From Spirochaetales bacterium (lineage in GTDB: Bacteria; Spirochaetota; Spirochaetia; Sphaerochaetales; Sphaerochaetaceae), in NCBI GenBank assembly GCA_028722305.1, contig JAQYHB010000001.1, positions 1 to 64,000 on the forward strand: a stretch of DNA of 64,000 nt, given 5' to 3'. The notes beneath the pieces are model-generated. The model saw only the letters and a program-made list of their open reading frames with translations. It had not been told where the DNA came from and ran no database searches. Made by a program: the position numbers and the translations under genes. The stretch's first letter is position 1. The number at the start of each line of letters is the position of its first letter. Shown piece by piece: positions 8,964 through 17,928 of the stretch.

Positions 8964-8984
8964 GGGAGAGTTTCTTCCTATCTT
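8956..8984 (+). promoter_or_regulatory. Promoter of the hypothetical gene at 9002
   Basis: TTGTCC (8956-8961), a 17-bp spacer and TATCTT (8979-8984). The leader is about 10 nt and includes AAAGAGG as ribosome binding site. Confidence 0.55.
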
Positions 8985-9001
8985 TGACAAAAGAGGCAAT
9001 T

Positions 9002-9592
9002 ATGGCACGCATCAAATCAGCATGGGAACTCGCCCTGGAAAAGACCAAAGACATCCAGGTCGATACCGAGAAAATAGCACATGACGAGAAGGTGCAGGCA
9101 GGCAGGAAGCTTGCCGCGAACTTTCTTTCCGATTATCAGCAGAGTCCAAAAGATCTGGAGGCGGAACTGGACAAGATTCCGGCGAAGGACAAGGATACCA
9201 CCCTCGAAGGGGTGCTTGCCGTCATTCTGGACAACATCAGTCTCCCGATGACGAAGGACTACCAGCAACCCTTCCAAAGGGTACGCCAGCTGGCAAGTGT
9301 CCTCGGCAATCCAGGTCTCGACCAAGGACTGGAGCAGATCGGCCAGTTTTTCGACCAGTATCTGCAACAACAGGACGACATCACCGACCAGGTCAAGCAA
9401 CAGTACGCCCCGCGTCTCGAGCAGAAACAGGCGCAGCTACGCCAGCAGTATGGACAGGACATCACCCTGCAACCGGAACAGGATCCCGATTTCCTCAAGA
9501 TGCTGGATGCGACCCTGAAGAAGCTCGACGCACAGTACATGGGAGCCTTGACACGCTTCAAGAGCCAGCTCAAGGCCCTTTTCCAGGCCTGA
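9002..9592 (+). CDS. Uncharacterised soluble helical protein
   Basis: I do not recognise a characterised family in this 196-residue protein. It has no signal peptide or membrane segment. It is rich in Gln, Lys and Asp, with predicted long helices throughout and a Gln-rich coiled segment at about residues 105-150 (LEQIGQFFDQYLQQQDD, then repeated KQQY/RQQY). A TTG start six codons upstream is in frame, but ATG 9002 follows AAAGAGG at good spacing. It may be a spirochaete-restricted conserved protein. It is convergent with the next gene, with 2 bp between the stop codons. Confidence 0.7.
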   Translation: MARIKSAWELALEKTKDIQVDTEKIAHDEKVQAGRKLAANFLSDYQQSPKDLEAELDKIPAKDKDTTLEGVLAVILDNISLPMTKDYQQPFQRVRQLASVLGNPGLDQGLEQIGQFFDQYLQQQDDITDQVKQQYAPRLEQKQAQLRQQYGQDITLQPEQDPDFLKMLDATLKKLDAQYMGALTRFKSQLKALFQA

Positions 9593-9594
9593 CC

Positions 9595-10197
9595 TCAATA
9601 GTAGGGCGACGCGGAACCCGATCCCGGGTCATACGAGGACCCGATCCCGAGCGTGATACCCGCGAATCCGGACACCGAGAAGGCGTTCTTCTCGGCGTCC
9701 CTCCCATCCGCATCGTTGAGGAAGTACCAGGAGCCCTTCAGGCCGAAGACCATGCCGATGTCGCTTGGAAAGGTCACGCGCGCCCCGAAGACGGTGCCGA
9801 GGCCGAACTGGACGACCGATTTCGTGTCCAGGGAGGAGGAAGAGGAAGATCCTTCCCGGTCGACCACGCTCACCTCCAAGGTCGGCCCGACCGTGGTGAA
9901 AAGGGACCACGTGCTGGAAAGAGGCACCTGTCCGGAAAGGCCTACCGTCTCGGAAGCGAAGAGCGGCCTGCCGGACTTCCATGGCGCATAGATGATGTCG
10001 GTATAGGTGGCGTAGCCCAGTATGTATCCGAGGTACTGGCTGTACCCAAGCGAGACGCCCAGGCTGGTGGTGTTTCCGTACGGGTATTTGGTATCCAGCT
10101 GCAGCACGGAACTGCAGTCGACCCACTCGTCGCTTACCGCGCCCACCCCGGAAAGGGAGAGCAGCGAACAGAGCGCAATCGTCACAACTCGTTTCAT
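9595..10197 (-). CDS. Predicted exported beta-barrel-like protein
   Basis: The protein has 200 residues with a Sec signal peptide (MKRVVTIALCSLLSLSGVGA, cleavage after about residue 20). The mature part alternates short aromatic and glycine-rich strands (SLGVSLGYSQYLGYILGYAT, FGLGTVFGARVTFP, FSVSGFAGITLGIG) and ends in two tyrosines, as expected of a small outer-membrane or surface beta protein. A serine run (SSSSSS) near residue 119 may be a loop. GAGGAG precedes the ATG. No named family is recognised. Confidence 0.65.
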   Translation of the reverse strand: MKRVVTIALCSLLSLSGVGAVSDEWVDCSSVLQLDTKYPYGNTTSLGVSLGYSQYLGYILGYATYTDIIYAPWKSGRPLFASETVGLSGQVPLSSTWSLFTTVGPTLEVSVVDREGSSSSSSLDTKSVVQFGLGTVFGARVTFPSDIGMVFGLKGSWYFLNDADGRDAEKNAFSVSGFAGITLGIGSSYDPGSGSASPYY

Positions 10198-10269
10198 AGG
10201 AAACTCCTCTCGGAATTATCACCTAGGCGGACGGAAATGCGCAAGAGTGCGCTGTTTGCGTGAATACCC

Positions 10270-10298
10270 TTGATTTGCAGAAGGAAATCTGATAGATT
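10270..10298 (+). promoter_or_regulatory. Promoter of tRNA-Cys
   Basis: TTGATT (10270-10275), a 17-bp spacer and TAGATT (10293-10298), ending 13 nt before the tRNA. Confidence 0.6.
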
Positions 10299-10311
10299 CT
10301 AACTGCTTCAT

Positions 10312-10383
10312 GGTGCAGTACCCAAGCGGTTAGGGAACAGTCTGCAAAACTGTCATACACTGGTTCGAATCCAGCCTGCACCT
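10312..10383 (+). tRNA. tRNA-Cys (GCA)
   Basis: The acceptor arms GGTGCAG (10312-10318) and CTGCACC (10376-10382) pair perfectly, with discriminator U as usual for tRNA-Cys. The D-stem is CCC/GGG. The anticodon stem ACAGT/ACTGT holds the loop CTGCAAA, giving anticodon GCA. The T-loop is TTCGAAT. CCA is not encoded. One T-stem pair (the outermost) is a mismatch. Confidence 0.92.
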
Positions 10384-10409
10384 ATACGGTACGACGTTTT
10401 CACAAGAAG

Positions 10410-10443
10410 AAGGTTGCCGAGCAGAGATGCAAGGCAACCTTTT
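10410..10443 (+). terminator. Terminator of tRNA-Cys
   Basis: AAGGTTGCC (10410-10418) pairs with GGCAACCTT, followed by TTTC. It lies 27 nt after the tRNA. Confidence 0.75.
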
Positions 10444-10683
10444 CTGTATTTCCGGGGAATTGCCAAAACCTGTAACCGCTGGACGCTGTCCGACCTCCAT
10501 TGCGCGCCAGCAAGAGGAAATTCCCGAAAACCAGGACGGTCACGTCGATGCTTGCCATGATGCTGCCGCTCATGGGAATGATCTCTCTCCTTGTTTGGGT
10601 AGTTCAATCATGAGACTTCATTTCCCCCATCCCTTGTGTTTCCGCTTCTTCCCGCAAACATCTGTATTGAACCAACAAACAGA

Positions 10684-10712
10684 CCATCCCGATAGGAAGC
10701 CTACCGGGATGG
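10684..10712 (-). terminator. Terminator of the liv operon
   Basis: CCATCCCGGTAGG / CCTATCGGGATGG, a 13-bp stem with one wobble and a 3-nt loop. On the minus strand it is followed by the T-rich TCTGTTTGTTGG. It lies 34 bp after the livJ stop codon. Confidence 0.7.
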
Positions 10713-10745
10713 AGAAGCTGGGCAAAACTGGTGCAATGCCCGAGA

Positions 10746-12008
10746 TTACTGGAGTTTTGCAGGATACTGTACCGGCGTACCAGCGACCTCGAACGGCCAC
10801 ACGGTCTTCCAAGCACCATCCTGAATCTGCGCGATAGCGACAGAAGCGTACAGGTTGTTGTGGGTATGCTTCACACCCTCGACTTCCATGTCGCCGAACT
10901 TGATACGGTCATACGGCAGGATGATTTCCGGGCCGCCTGGGAAGCTGCCCTGGATATCCATGGCAAGCAGGGCGTCACGGACCTTGATTCCGTCGGTGGT
11001 TCCAGCCTGCTCGAAAGCAGTCTTCAGGATCCACATGGCGGTGAAGGACTCGGCGGAGTGGCCGTTCATGTCGATACCGTACTTCGCTTTGTACTTGGCG
11101 TTGATTTCCTGGCCTTTGGTCAGGTCGGCGTTCCACTCGACGACACTGGAGATACCGTTGGAGATACCGGGAGTGGCGGGAATGAAGGAAGGATCGGCGA
11201 AACCGTTAGCTTTGGCGACGATTACCGGCGGATGGGCATTCTGCTCGCTCAGGGTCTTGGTGAAAAGAATGGCGTCGGCTATGTAACTCTCACAGAGGAC
11301 TGCGTCCGGTTTGGAGTCACGCAACTTCAGGACCTCACTGGTAAGGTCGGTGGTCCCTCCACTGTACTGGACCTCGGCAACCAACTCCATGTTGTACTTC
11401 GGAGCCCAGATCTTGGCACAGCGGATCAGTTCCTGTCCGATGTTGGAGTTGTCGGCGAAGATGGCGATACGCTTCATCGGGATGTTGTTCTGCTTGCCAA
11501 GGTCGGCAATGAACTTGAACTGGTCCTCGACATAGACACTGTTCATCGGGCACATGCGGAAGAAGTACTCGTAGCCCTGGCTGGACAGGTTGTCAACCGT
11601 GGAGATTGCGGTAAGCTCAGGAATCTGATACTGCTCGCAGACCTGCGCGGCAATCTGGGTGATGGTGGACTGGTGGCAGCCAAGAATCGCGTTGACGTGG
11701 TCCTGGGTAACCAGTCTCTCGGCGACGGAGCGTCCAACCTTCGGGTCCCCTTGGGTATCGCCGCGGACAACCTCGATCATACGGCCGTTGACACCACCCT
11801 GGGCATTGATCATCTCAGCGGCGAAATCGACACCACGCATGATGTTGTTGCCGATGGCGGCCTTGTCACCGGAAAGGGCGTACATGGCGCCAATGCGAAT
11901 CGGTTCCTTCGAAGCGTCCGTACCGCTGGCGGGTTCCTTCGTGCCGTTGGCGAACATCGCGCTCATCGCGACAGACGCTACCAACAACGCAGCAATAACT
12001 TTCTTCAT
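10746..12008 (-). CDS. livJ: Branched-chain amino acid ABC transporter, substrate-binding protein
   Basis: The protein has 420 residues. The signal peptide ends SAMFA-NG, and the mature part is a type-I periplasmic binding protein (IRIGAMYALSGDKAAIG, GVNGRMIEVV, VNAILGCHQST), the LivJ/LivK/amide-binding family. It would deliver leucine, isoleucine, valine or related ligands to the LivHMGF permease and ATPases. It is the last gene of the liv transcript, 37 bp after livF, with its own AAGGAGG. Unlike its partners in this window it appears intact, so binding protein may be made without a working transporter if the lesions upstream are real. Confidence 0.9.
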   Translation of the reverse strand: MKKVIAALLVASVAMSAMFANGTKEPASGTDASKEPIRIGAMYALSGDKAAIGNNIMRGVDFAAEMINAQGGVNGRMIEVVRGDTQGDPKVGRSVAERLVTQDHVNAILGCHQSTITQIAAQVCEQYQIPELTAISTVDNLSSQGYEYFFRMCPMNSVYVEDQFKFIADLGKQNNIPMKRIAIFADNSNIGQELIRCAKIWAPKYNMELVAEVQYSGGTTDLTSEVLKLRDSKPDAVLCESYIADAILFTKTLSEQNAHPPVIVAKANGFADPSFIPATPGISNGISSVVEWNADLTKGQEINAKYKAKYGIDMNGHSAESFTAMWILKTAFEQAGTTDGIKVRDALLAMDIQGSFPGGPEIILPYDRIKFGDMEVEGVKHTHNNLYASVAIAQIQDGAWKTVWPFEVAGTPVQYPAKLQ

Positions 12009-12045
12009 ACTTGTTCCTCCTTGTTTCGGTCGTATGAAATCATAT

Positions 12046-12740
12046 TCAAATTCCGAGATACGCCTTCTTGACGTGCTCGTTCTTGCTCAAGGCATCGGCG
12101 GTGTCCAAAAGGACGACACGACCGTTCTCAATCACATAACCCCGGTCGGAGACGGCCAGAGCCTTGGTGATGTCCTGCTCGACCAAAATCACGCTCACAC
12201 CCTGCTCCTTGGCTAGGTGGTGCGCCACGTCAAGGATCTCGTCGACGATGTTCGGGGCGAGACCAAGCGAAGGCTCGTCGAGAATCAGCAGTCTGGGGAG
12301 GCCAATCAAAGCCCGGGCCACCGCCACCATCTGCTGCTCGCCACCGCTCAGGGTGCCAGCAATTTGTCCTCGGCGCTCCTTCAGTTTGGGAAACCACTGG
12401 TAGATGAATTCCTCGCTCTCCTTGATCTTCGCCTTGGCGGCTTTGGTAAAGGCTCCCCGTAGACCGTCATGTTGGTGAACAGCTGTCTTCCCTCGGGAAC
12501 CTGGATGATGCCCTCGTCAAGGATGAAGCGGCTGGACTTGCCCACCAGCTCGGTGCCGTTGAACTGCTCGGACCCGCTGGTCGGATGGATCATGCCGGTA
12601 ATGGCACGCACCGTCGTCGTCTTTCCCGCGCCGTTGGACCCGAGTATGGCCACCACCTCCCCGTCCTTCACCTCGAAGGATATGTCCCAGAGTACCTGGA
12701 TGGAGCCATAGCCCGCGTTGAGATTCTTTACGGTGAACAT
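12046..12740 (-). pseudogene. livF: LivF-like ABC ATPase, frameshifted by an internal deletion
   Basis: This is the ATPase of a branched-chain amino acid ABC transporter. The first part reads MFTVKNLNAGYGSIQVLWDI through Walker A GSNGAGKTTT, EGRQLFTNMTVYG, then leaves frame. The second part resumes GAFTKAAKAKIK in another frame and has Walker B LLILDEPSLGLAP and the H-loop. Between TVYG and GAF the family has about five codons (x-N-L-x-M) where only 2 nt remain, so about 13 nt are missing near 12447-12452. The signature motif LSGGEQQ lies in the downstream frame. The start overlaps the livG stop (TGATG). Confidence 0.85.
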
Positions 12741-13418
12741 CAGCCATTCTCCTTTTTCTTTCCGAGGTAGACTTCCTCGACATACGGGTCGTTCATCACC
12801 TGTTGCGGGGTACCCTCCGCAATCTTCTCGCCGTGGTGCAAGACGATGACCTTGCCGCACAGGCTGACCACCGCGCGCATGATGTGCTCGATCAGGAAAA
12901 TCGTCACGCCACTCTGGTTGATCTTGTTGATCAGTTCGATGGCCTGGTCGGTTTCCGTCGGGTTCAGGCCCGCCATGGCCTCGTCAAGGAACAGCATCTC
13001 CGGCTTGGTAGCCAAGGCCCGCGCCATCTCCAGCCGCTTCTGGTCCGGCGTCCCCATTTCCTTGGCCAAGACATCCTTCTTTGCGTAAAGACCGGTAAAC
13101 TCAAGGATTTCCTTGGCGATCTCACGCGCCTCGGCAAGGTTCCTGGCGTGTCTGCGCCCGAAGAAGGCGCTGGGAACGATATTGTCCAGCACCGTCAGGT
13201 TGCCGAGCGGCTTCATGATCTGGAAGGTACGGGCAATCCCCATCGCCGTGTACTCATAAGGCTTGCAGTTGGTAATTTCCTTCCCTCGATAGAAGATCAT
13301 TGGGTCCGATCATGCCGGTGATGCCACCCTCTTCCACCGTCAGGGAAAGGTCGTTGACCGCCTTCAGGCCACGGAAGTTCTTGGTAATATGTTCGACTCT
13401 GATGATAGGTTCGCTCAT
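12740..13418 (-). pseudogene. livG: LivG-like ABC ATPase lacking Walker A because of a deletion
   Basis: The gene starts at ATG 13418 after GAGGAG: MSEPIIRVEHITKNFRGLKA, then GGITGMIGPN, where Walker A (GAGKTT) should follow. Instead the sequence jumps straight to what corresponds to IFYRGKEITNCKPYEY in another frame, near 13299-13306. About 20 codons plus a frame-changing remainder (roughly 61 nt) are missing. The downstream frame is intact (GIARTFQ, Walker B MLFLDEAMAGLNP, IFLIEH). Without the P-loop the product could not bind ATP. It sits between livM and livF, as in intact liv operons. Confidence 0.85.
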
Positions 13419-13422
13419 CTCC

Positions 13423-14061
13423 TCACTCCTTGTCCTTCTTTCCCAGGATCTTGTGGTCGACCCAGTCCTTGGCCTTGCCCTTCTCATACCAGCCGAGCAG
13501 GCCGACGGGCTTGAAGCGGATGACGCACAGCAGCACGATCGCATAAAGGATCAGGTTGATGCCGGGCAGGATGCCGCCGAACTGGTTGCGGAGCCACTCG
13601 CTCAGACAGAGCAGGATCACACCACCGACCAGCGGCCCTTCGACAAAAGCCGCGCCACCTACGATGGCAGGCAGGACGAACTCGGTCGAGAAGGACTGCA
13701 GCATCAAGTCGCAGTCGATATAGCGGTTGTAGTTGGCGTAGAAGCAACCCACCATCGTGGCGATCATCGCGCTGATGACCAAGGCGATGACCTTGTATTT
13801 CATCGGCTTGATGCCAATGGCGCTGGCGACATCCTCATCCTCCCTGATGGTCTTCAGGGCGAAGCCGAGCTTCGACTTGTTGATCTTCCGCATCAGCAGG
13901 TAGACGCACACCACCATCACCAAAGCGATGTAGTAGTAGGGAGTCTTGCTGTGGAAACGGAACTCGAGGAACGAGGGCTTCCCATAGGCGAGCGGGATAC
14001 CCATCGCCTTGCCCGCGAAATCCCAGTTCAGCATGAACTGGCGGATCGTCTCGCCAAAAGC
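13423..14061 (-). pseudogene. livM: LivM-like permease, 5' end missing
   Basis: This is the C-terminal two thirds of a branched-chain amino acid permease. The family-like sequence begins at AFGETIRQFMLNWDFAG (near 14061) and continues through several membrane segments with the LivM motif KINKSKLGFALKTIREDEDV, ending 4 bp before livG. Upstream of about 14061 the DNA instead encodes a sensor kinase on the opposite strand. The first 100 or so residues of LivM, all of LivH and the operon promoter are absent. An ATG at 14148 would give a chimeric start from unrelated sequence. Confidence 0.85.
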
Positions 14062-14067
14062 GCCGAG

Positions 14068-15309
14068 TCCCTCAACCGGTACATGGAATCGGGAAACGTT
14101 CAGAAACTGGCAGACCACACCGAAAGTCTCGAGGAGGGAGAAACGCATTTGGACAACCTGCAGGCCCCGTTGGCGGACATAGAGCGAGCGCAGTATCTGC
14201 TGGCGGCCATCCGGAGCGCATACCAGTCGTTCGAGGATGCTTGCAAGCGGACCTATACCTTGAAGATGGAGAACAACGAGGCCAGCTACCAGAACCGGGA
14301 CCAGGCGACCATCATCGCCAGCTACCTGGCCAGGTACTGCGACGAGTTGTTAGGCATCCTCATCGAGCAGAGCCTGAACCGGCAACGAAGCGAGCAGCAA
14401 ATGCTGGCCCGCATGACCACGGGCATTGGTCTCTATGCCGCCGCATTCCTCGCCATCACCCTTATCATCCTCTACTTCTTCTCCGCCTGGATCAAACGAC
14501 CGCTGGAACTCTTCGCCTCCAAGGCCAAGACCATCAGCCAAGGGGGCCTTGGACAGCCTGTCGACCTGCCCCACACCGACACAAGCGTAGCCCAGCTGGT
14601 GGAAGCCTTCAACAGCATGCAGGAGGAAATCAAGGAGAAGGTCGAGGCAGAGCAGAACCTCGCCAAGGCGAAGCAAAAAAACGCCGAATACCAGGCCGCC
14701 ATCGACAAGGCGACCCTGGCAGTGCTGCAAAGCCAGACAAACCCCCACTTTCTCTTCAACACGCTCAACTCGATCAGCCGCACGATCACCCTCGGGAAAC
14801 TCCAAGCCGCCCAGAGCATGCTCTCCAGCCTTTCCAGCTTGATGCGGTACAACCTGACCGACCCCAGCGAGCCGGCCCTTCTTGAAGAGGAGGTCGAGAT
14901 TACCGAGGAATACCTGCAGATCCAGGCAATGCGCTTCGGGGAGAGACTCTCCTGGAGCCTCCACGCCGACCCGATGGTGATGGAAAGCGTGATGATTCCC
15001 CGCTTCACCCTCCAGCCGCTGGTGGAAAACGCGATCATCCACGGAATCTCACCGTTGGAAAAAGGCGGCCACTTGGTCATCGACATCAAGGAACGGAAAA
15101 GCGGGGTCGTGGTCCGGATTGCCGATGATGGCGTCGGCATCACCCCGCAGCGTCTTGCCCATCTACGCACCTACAAGAGCAAGCGCATCGGAATCGCCAA
15201 CACCCACAAGCGGCTCGAACTCTTCTACGGCTCGGAAAACGTAATGGAAATCATCAGCCGCAAGGGACGAGGAACGATGGTGATCTTGCATTTGAAGGAG
15301 GAAACGTGA
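14068..15309 (+). pseudogene. YesM/LytS-type sensor histidine kinase, 5' end missing
   Basis: This is the sensor partner of the downstream response regulator. The retained part starts in the middle of the extracytoplasmic sensor (ESLNRYMESGNVQKLA), then has a second membrane segment near 14425-14490, a HAMP-like linker, the phosphoacceptor block QTNPHFLFNTLNSI (His codon 14746-14748), NAIIHGI, and the ATP-binding blocks IADDGVGI and GIANTHKRLELFYG. The signal anchor or first membrane segment and about half of the sensor are missing where the sequence meets livM. An in-frame ATG at 14083 has no obvious ribosome binding site and would give a protein with altered topology. Confidence 0.85.
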
Positions 15310-16118
15310 TGTACAACCTGCTGATTGTCGACGATGAGAAAATCGAGAGGGAGGCGCTCCGGTTCTTCCTTTCCAAACACCAGTTGCCGTTGGCCTCGGT
15401 CTACGAGGCGGCTAGCGCCTCGCAAGCGCTCTCCATCTGCCACCAGCGGCATATCGACATCATCACCCTGGACATCAACCTTCCGGGCATGAACGGCCTC
15501 GACTTCCTGAATACCATCAGAAGCGAGGGAAACGCCGCCAAAGTGCTGATTTCCACCGCCTACTCCCAGTTCGAGTACGCGGTCAAGGCATTGCAGAACG
15601 GAGCGCTCGATTTCCTTGTCAAGCCGCTGTCGGAGGAACAGCTGGTCGCCAGCCTGGAGAAGACTATCGACCGGCTGGACCAGGAGGCGGCATCGCGTAG
15701 CGAATTGAAGCGGATGGGGGATTACCTGAAGGTACGCGAAGACCGGCTGCAGGTGGTCCGGCAGGGAGCCGAGGAGGAAAACCCGGTAGCCCAGATCAAG
15801 AACTATATCGCCCAGCATTACAGCGAGCGGATCGGACTGGACGAGATTGCCTTGGACCTCGGCTACAGCAAGTTCACCATCGCCAAGATATTCAAGGCCC
15901 AGACGGGAGACACCGTCGTCTCCTTCCTGATCCATTACCGGATGGAGAAGGCGAAGGAACTGCTCGAGCTGACCACCGAGCCGGTAAAGCTTGTCGCCTT
16001 CCGGGTCGGCTACTCCGATCCCAACTATTTCATGTGGACATTCAAAAAGCAGGAGGGCCTCAGCCCCCTGCAGTATCGGGCAAAGAAAATCAAGGAAAAG
16101 CGGCCTACCAGCGAGTGA
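15309..16118 (+). CDS. Response regulator, receiver plus AraC-type DNA-binding domain (YesN-like)
   Basis: The protein has 269 residues. The receiver domain is at residues 1-120 with the acidic pair in IVDDE, phospho-acceptor Asp in ITLDINLPGMNG (about residue 55) and the conserved Lys in LVKPLS. Residues about 165-260 form an AraC-type double helix-turn-helix (DEIALDLGYSKFTIAKIFK, FRVGYSDPNYFMWTFKKQ). The ATG overlaps the sensor kinase stop (TGATG) and follows AAGGAGG. A GTG one codon upstream is possible. Such pairs usually control a nearby sugar transporter. Its cognate kinase is truncated here, so it may be uncoupled. The 3' end overlaps fruK by 14 bp. Confidence 0.92.
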   Translation: MYNLLIVDDEKIEREALRFFLSKHQLPLASVYEAASASQALSICHQRHIDIITLDINLPGMNGLDFLNTIRSEGNAAKVLISTAYSQFEYAVKALQNGALDFLVKPLSEEQLVASLEKTIDRLDQEAASRSELKRMGDYLKVREDRLQVVRQGAEEENPVAQIKNYIAQHYSERIGLDEIALDLGYSKFTIAKIFKAQTGDTVVSFLIHYRMEKAKELLELTTEPVKLVAFRVGYSDPNYFMWTFKKQEGLSPLQYRAKKIKEKRPTSE

Positions 16119-17028
16119 CCCGGACCTTGCCCAGAACCGACTCGATCTCGCTTCTGGTTGCCAGGTGGTCGCAGAAGGCGCTGGCGCTGCCACAGGCGGT
16201 ACCCCAGCGGAGCGCCTCGACCTCGGGTTCGCTGCCATGCGCGAAACCATAGAGGAAGCCGGCGACCATCGAGTCTCCACTGCCGATGGTATCCACCACC
16301 ATTCCCTGGGGGGCTGAAGAGGACCAGTAGTCACCCTTTGGCCCGACAAGCACGGCCCCATCCCCGCCCCTGCTTACCAGCACGTAGCGGGCTCCCATCT
16401 CCACCAGCCGCTTGCCGTAGTGGGCGGCATCCTCCACCGTCTTGATCTCCACGTCGAACAATTCCCCGAGTTCTTTCGCGTTGGGCTTGATCAGGAAGGG
16501 GCGGCAGCAGAGAGTGCTGGTCAGGCTCTGGCCGGTCGTGTCCACCACGAAGCGGATTCCCTTTCCCGTCAACTCCTCGAGAATCGCCGCGTACCAGGTG
16601 GGGCTCAGCCCCGGGGCAAGGCTCCCGGAAAGCACCACCGTATCACCCTGCCGCAGAGTCGCCAGTTTCTCGACGAGAGCAGAGACCTCGCTCTGTCCGA
16701 TGGTAGGGCCGTCTCCGTTGATCTCGGTCTCGCGCAGGCCATGGATCTTGACGTTGATGCGAGTGGAACCACATTCCACATGGATTGGCGTGAAGGGCAA
16801 CCCCGCCTCCTCGATCATCGAGCACAACATCTGTCCGGTCTTCCCCGCGACAAAGGCGTAGGCAATGTCGGGCACGCCCAGGTTGGTCAGGACCTGGGCG
16901 ACATTGATACCCTTGCCTCCCACGCGGATCATCGTTCCGTCCGCGCGGTTCAGCGTGCCAACCTTCAGCGCACCGGTAAGGCGCATATGATAGTCAATCG
17001 ACGGATTACAGGTTACGGTAGCAATCAT
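16105..17028 (-). CDS. fruK: PfkB-family 1-phosphofructokinase or tagatose-6-phosphate kinase
   Basis: This 307-residue sugar kinase belongs to the ribokinase (PfkB) superfamily, FruK/LacC branch. The N-terminal VTCNPSIDYHMRL and RVGGKGINVAQVL motifs bind the sugar phosphate. The C-terminal DTIGSGDSMVAGF carries the catalytic Asp and anion hole. FruK makes fructose-1,6-bisphosphate from fructose-1-phosphate; LacC phosphorylates tagatose-6-phosphate. The nearby GatD-like dehydrogenase makes the tagatose branch possible, and the two cannot be told apart here. The start follows GGGGGAGG. It lies 10 bp after a DeoR regulator gene in a two-gene operon. Confidence 0.88.
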   Translation of the reverse strand: MIATVTCNPSIDYHMRLTGALKVGTLNRADGTMIRVGGKGINVAQVLTNLGVPDIAYAFVAGKTGQMLCSMIEEAGLPFTPIHVECGSTRINVKIHGLRETEINGDGPTIGQSEVSALVEKLATLRQGDTVVLSGSLAPGLSPTWYAAILEELTGKGIRFVVDTTGQSLTSTLCCRPFLIKPNAKELGELFDVEIKTVEDAAHYGKRLVEMGARYVLVSRGGDGAVLVGPKGDYWSSSAPQGMVVDTIGSGDSMVAGFLYGFAHGSEPEVEALRWGTACGSASAFCDHLATRSEIESVLGKVRVTRW

Positions 17029-17038
17029 CTCCTCCCCC

Positions 17039-17791
17039 TTATAGGATATGCACGCGCATGCGCTCGAAATAGGCAAGCGTTTCGTCATCCAGCGTCCCAT
17101 CGCTGATCACGGTATCGATCTGGTTCGCGTTCGCGAAGGAAAACGTGTTGGGCACCCCCACCTTCGACCCGTCCATCATCAGCACTACCCGTTCCGAATG
17201 GGCGATCACCGCCCGCTTCAGGGCGCTCTCGTCGCAGGAACCGCAGGTAAAGCCTGTCTCGGGAAGGAACCCGGTGACCCCCATGAAGGCTATGTCGAAG
17301 TGGAGTCTGTCCACCAGCTCGCAGCACGTAGAGCCGGTAAGACTCAAGCTCGGGACATCCAGCGTTCCGCCCAGGACATGGACGGTCACCTTCTCTCTGG
17401 CAGCCAGGGCCATGGCGCCGGGAAGCCCGGTGGTGAAGAGCTCGCAGGAGACTTCAGGAAAAACCGTGGCGAATTCAGTGAGGGTCGAACCGGAATCGAG
17501 ATAGATGGCGCTGTTCGGGACAACCAGTTTGGTTGCCTTGGCCGCGATCAACCGCTTTCCCTCCACGTTCCGCACCACCCGCTTATGGAACAGGTCATCG
17601 GTGCCGATCACCCGCTCAACGGATTTCGCACCTCCATGGACACGTACAATCAGCCGTTGCTCGTCCAGAGCCTTCAGGTCGCTGCGAAGCGTCATCTCCG
17701 AAACATCGGGGAAGTGGCTCTTCAGCAAGGCGAAGCTTACCGCCCCCTGTTCGTTCACCAGCTCGACAATTTGGTTTCTCCGTTCTTTCAT
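17039..17791 (-). CDS. DeoR-family transcriptional regulator
   Basis: The protein has 250 residues. The N-terminal DeoR helix-turn-helix (MKERRNQIVELVNEQGAVSF, then DVSEMTLRSDLKALDEQ) is followed by a DeoRC sensor domain with YLDSGSTLTEFA and the FTCGSCDESALKRAVI block that binds phosphorylated sugars. The start chosen at ATG 17791 matches the family; the frame is open 17 codons further. It is co-transcribed with fruK and divergent from the sugar ABC operon. The intervening region has two perfect 12-bp inverted copies of a likely operator. It is a close paralogue of the regulator at 23822. Confidence 0.9.
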   Translation of the reverse strand: MKERRNQIVELVNEQGAVSFALLKSHFPDVSEMTLRSDLKALDEQRLIVRVHGGAKSVERVIGTDDLFHKRVVRNVEGKRLIAAKATKLVVPNSAIYLDSGSTLTEFATVFPEVSCELFTTGLPGAMALAAREKVTVHVLGGTLDVPSLSLTGSTCCELVDRLHFDIAFMGVTGFLPETGFTCGSCDESALKRAVIAHSERVVLMMDGSKVGVPNTFSFANANQIDTVISDGTLDDETLAYFERMRVHIL

Positions 17792-17849
17792 AGCCTTCAC
17801 TGTAGCATCATTTCGCCTGCAAAGCCATGTCTTTTGCTCCAATGTATTA

Positions 17850-17863
17850 TTTTTTGATTCAAC
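17850..17863. promoter_or_regulatory. Candidate DeoR operator, left half-site
   Basis: TTTTGATTCAAC at 17852-17863 is the exact reverse complement of 17926-17937, 62 bp away. It lies on the fruK-regulator side of the divergent region. Confidence 0.55.
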
Positions 17864-17900
17864 TAAATTTTATGGTATTTTTTGTATTTTTCTTTTTTTC

Positions 17901-17928
17901 TTGACAAATAATCTTCCTGATATATGTT
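17901..17928 (+). promoter_or_regulatory. Promoter of the sugar ABC operon
   Basis: TTGACA (17901-17906), a 16-bp spacer and TATGTT (17923-17928). The -10 overlaps the right operator half-site, as expected for repression. Confidence 0.65.

Larger units (their letters stand above)
10384..10745. other. Intergenic region between tRNA-Cys and livJ
   Basis: No gene is supported in these 362 bp. The stretch holds the tRNA-Cys terminator at its left end and the liv operon terminator near its right end. The open frames crossing it are shadows without ribosome binding sites. Confidence 0.6.

Noticed and set aside
10353-10607. An 84-codon minus-strand frame ending GWIRTSV
   Set aside because: The typical tail comes from translating the tRNA-Cys gene backwards; there is no ribosome site.
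13300-14060. The kinase reading frame continues upstream of 14068 as one very long open frame to 13300
   Set aside because: That part is antisense to clearly recognisable livM and livG sequence and has no kinase-sensor similarity; the frame is open by GC-rich codon bias.
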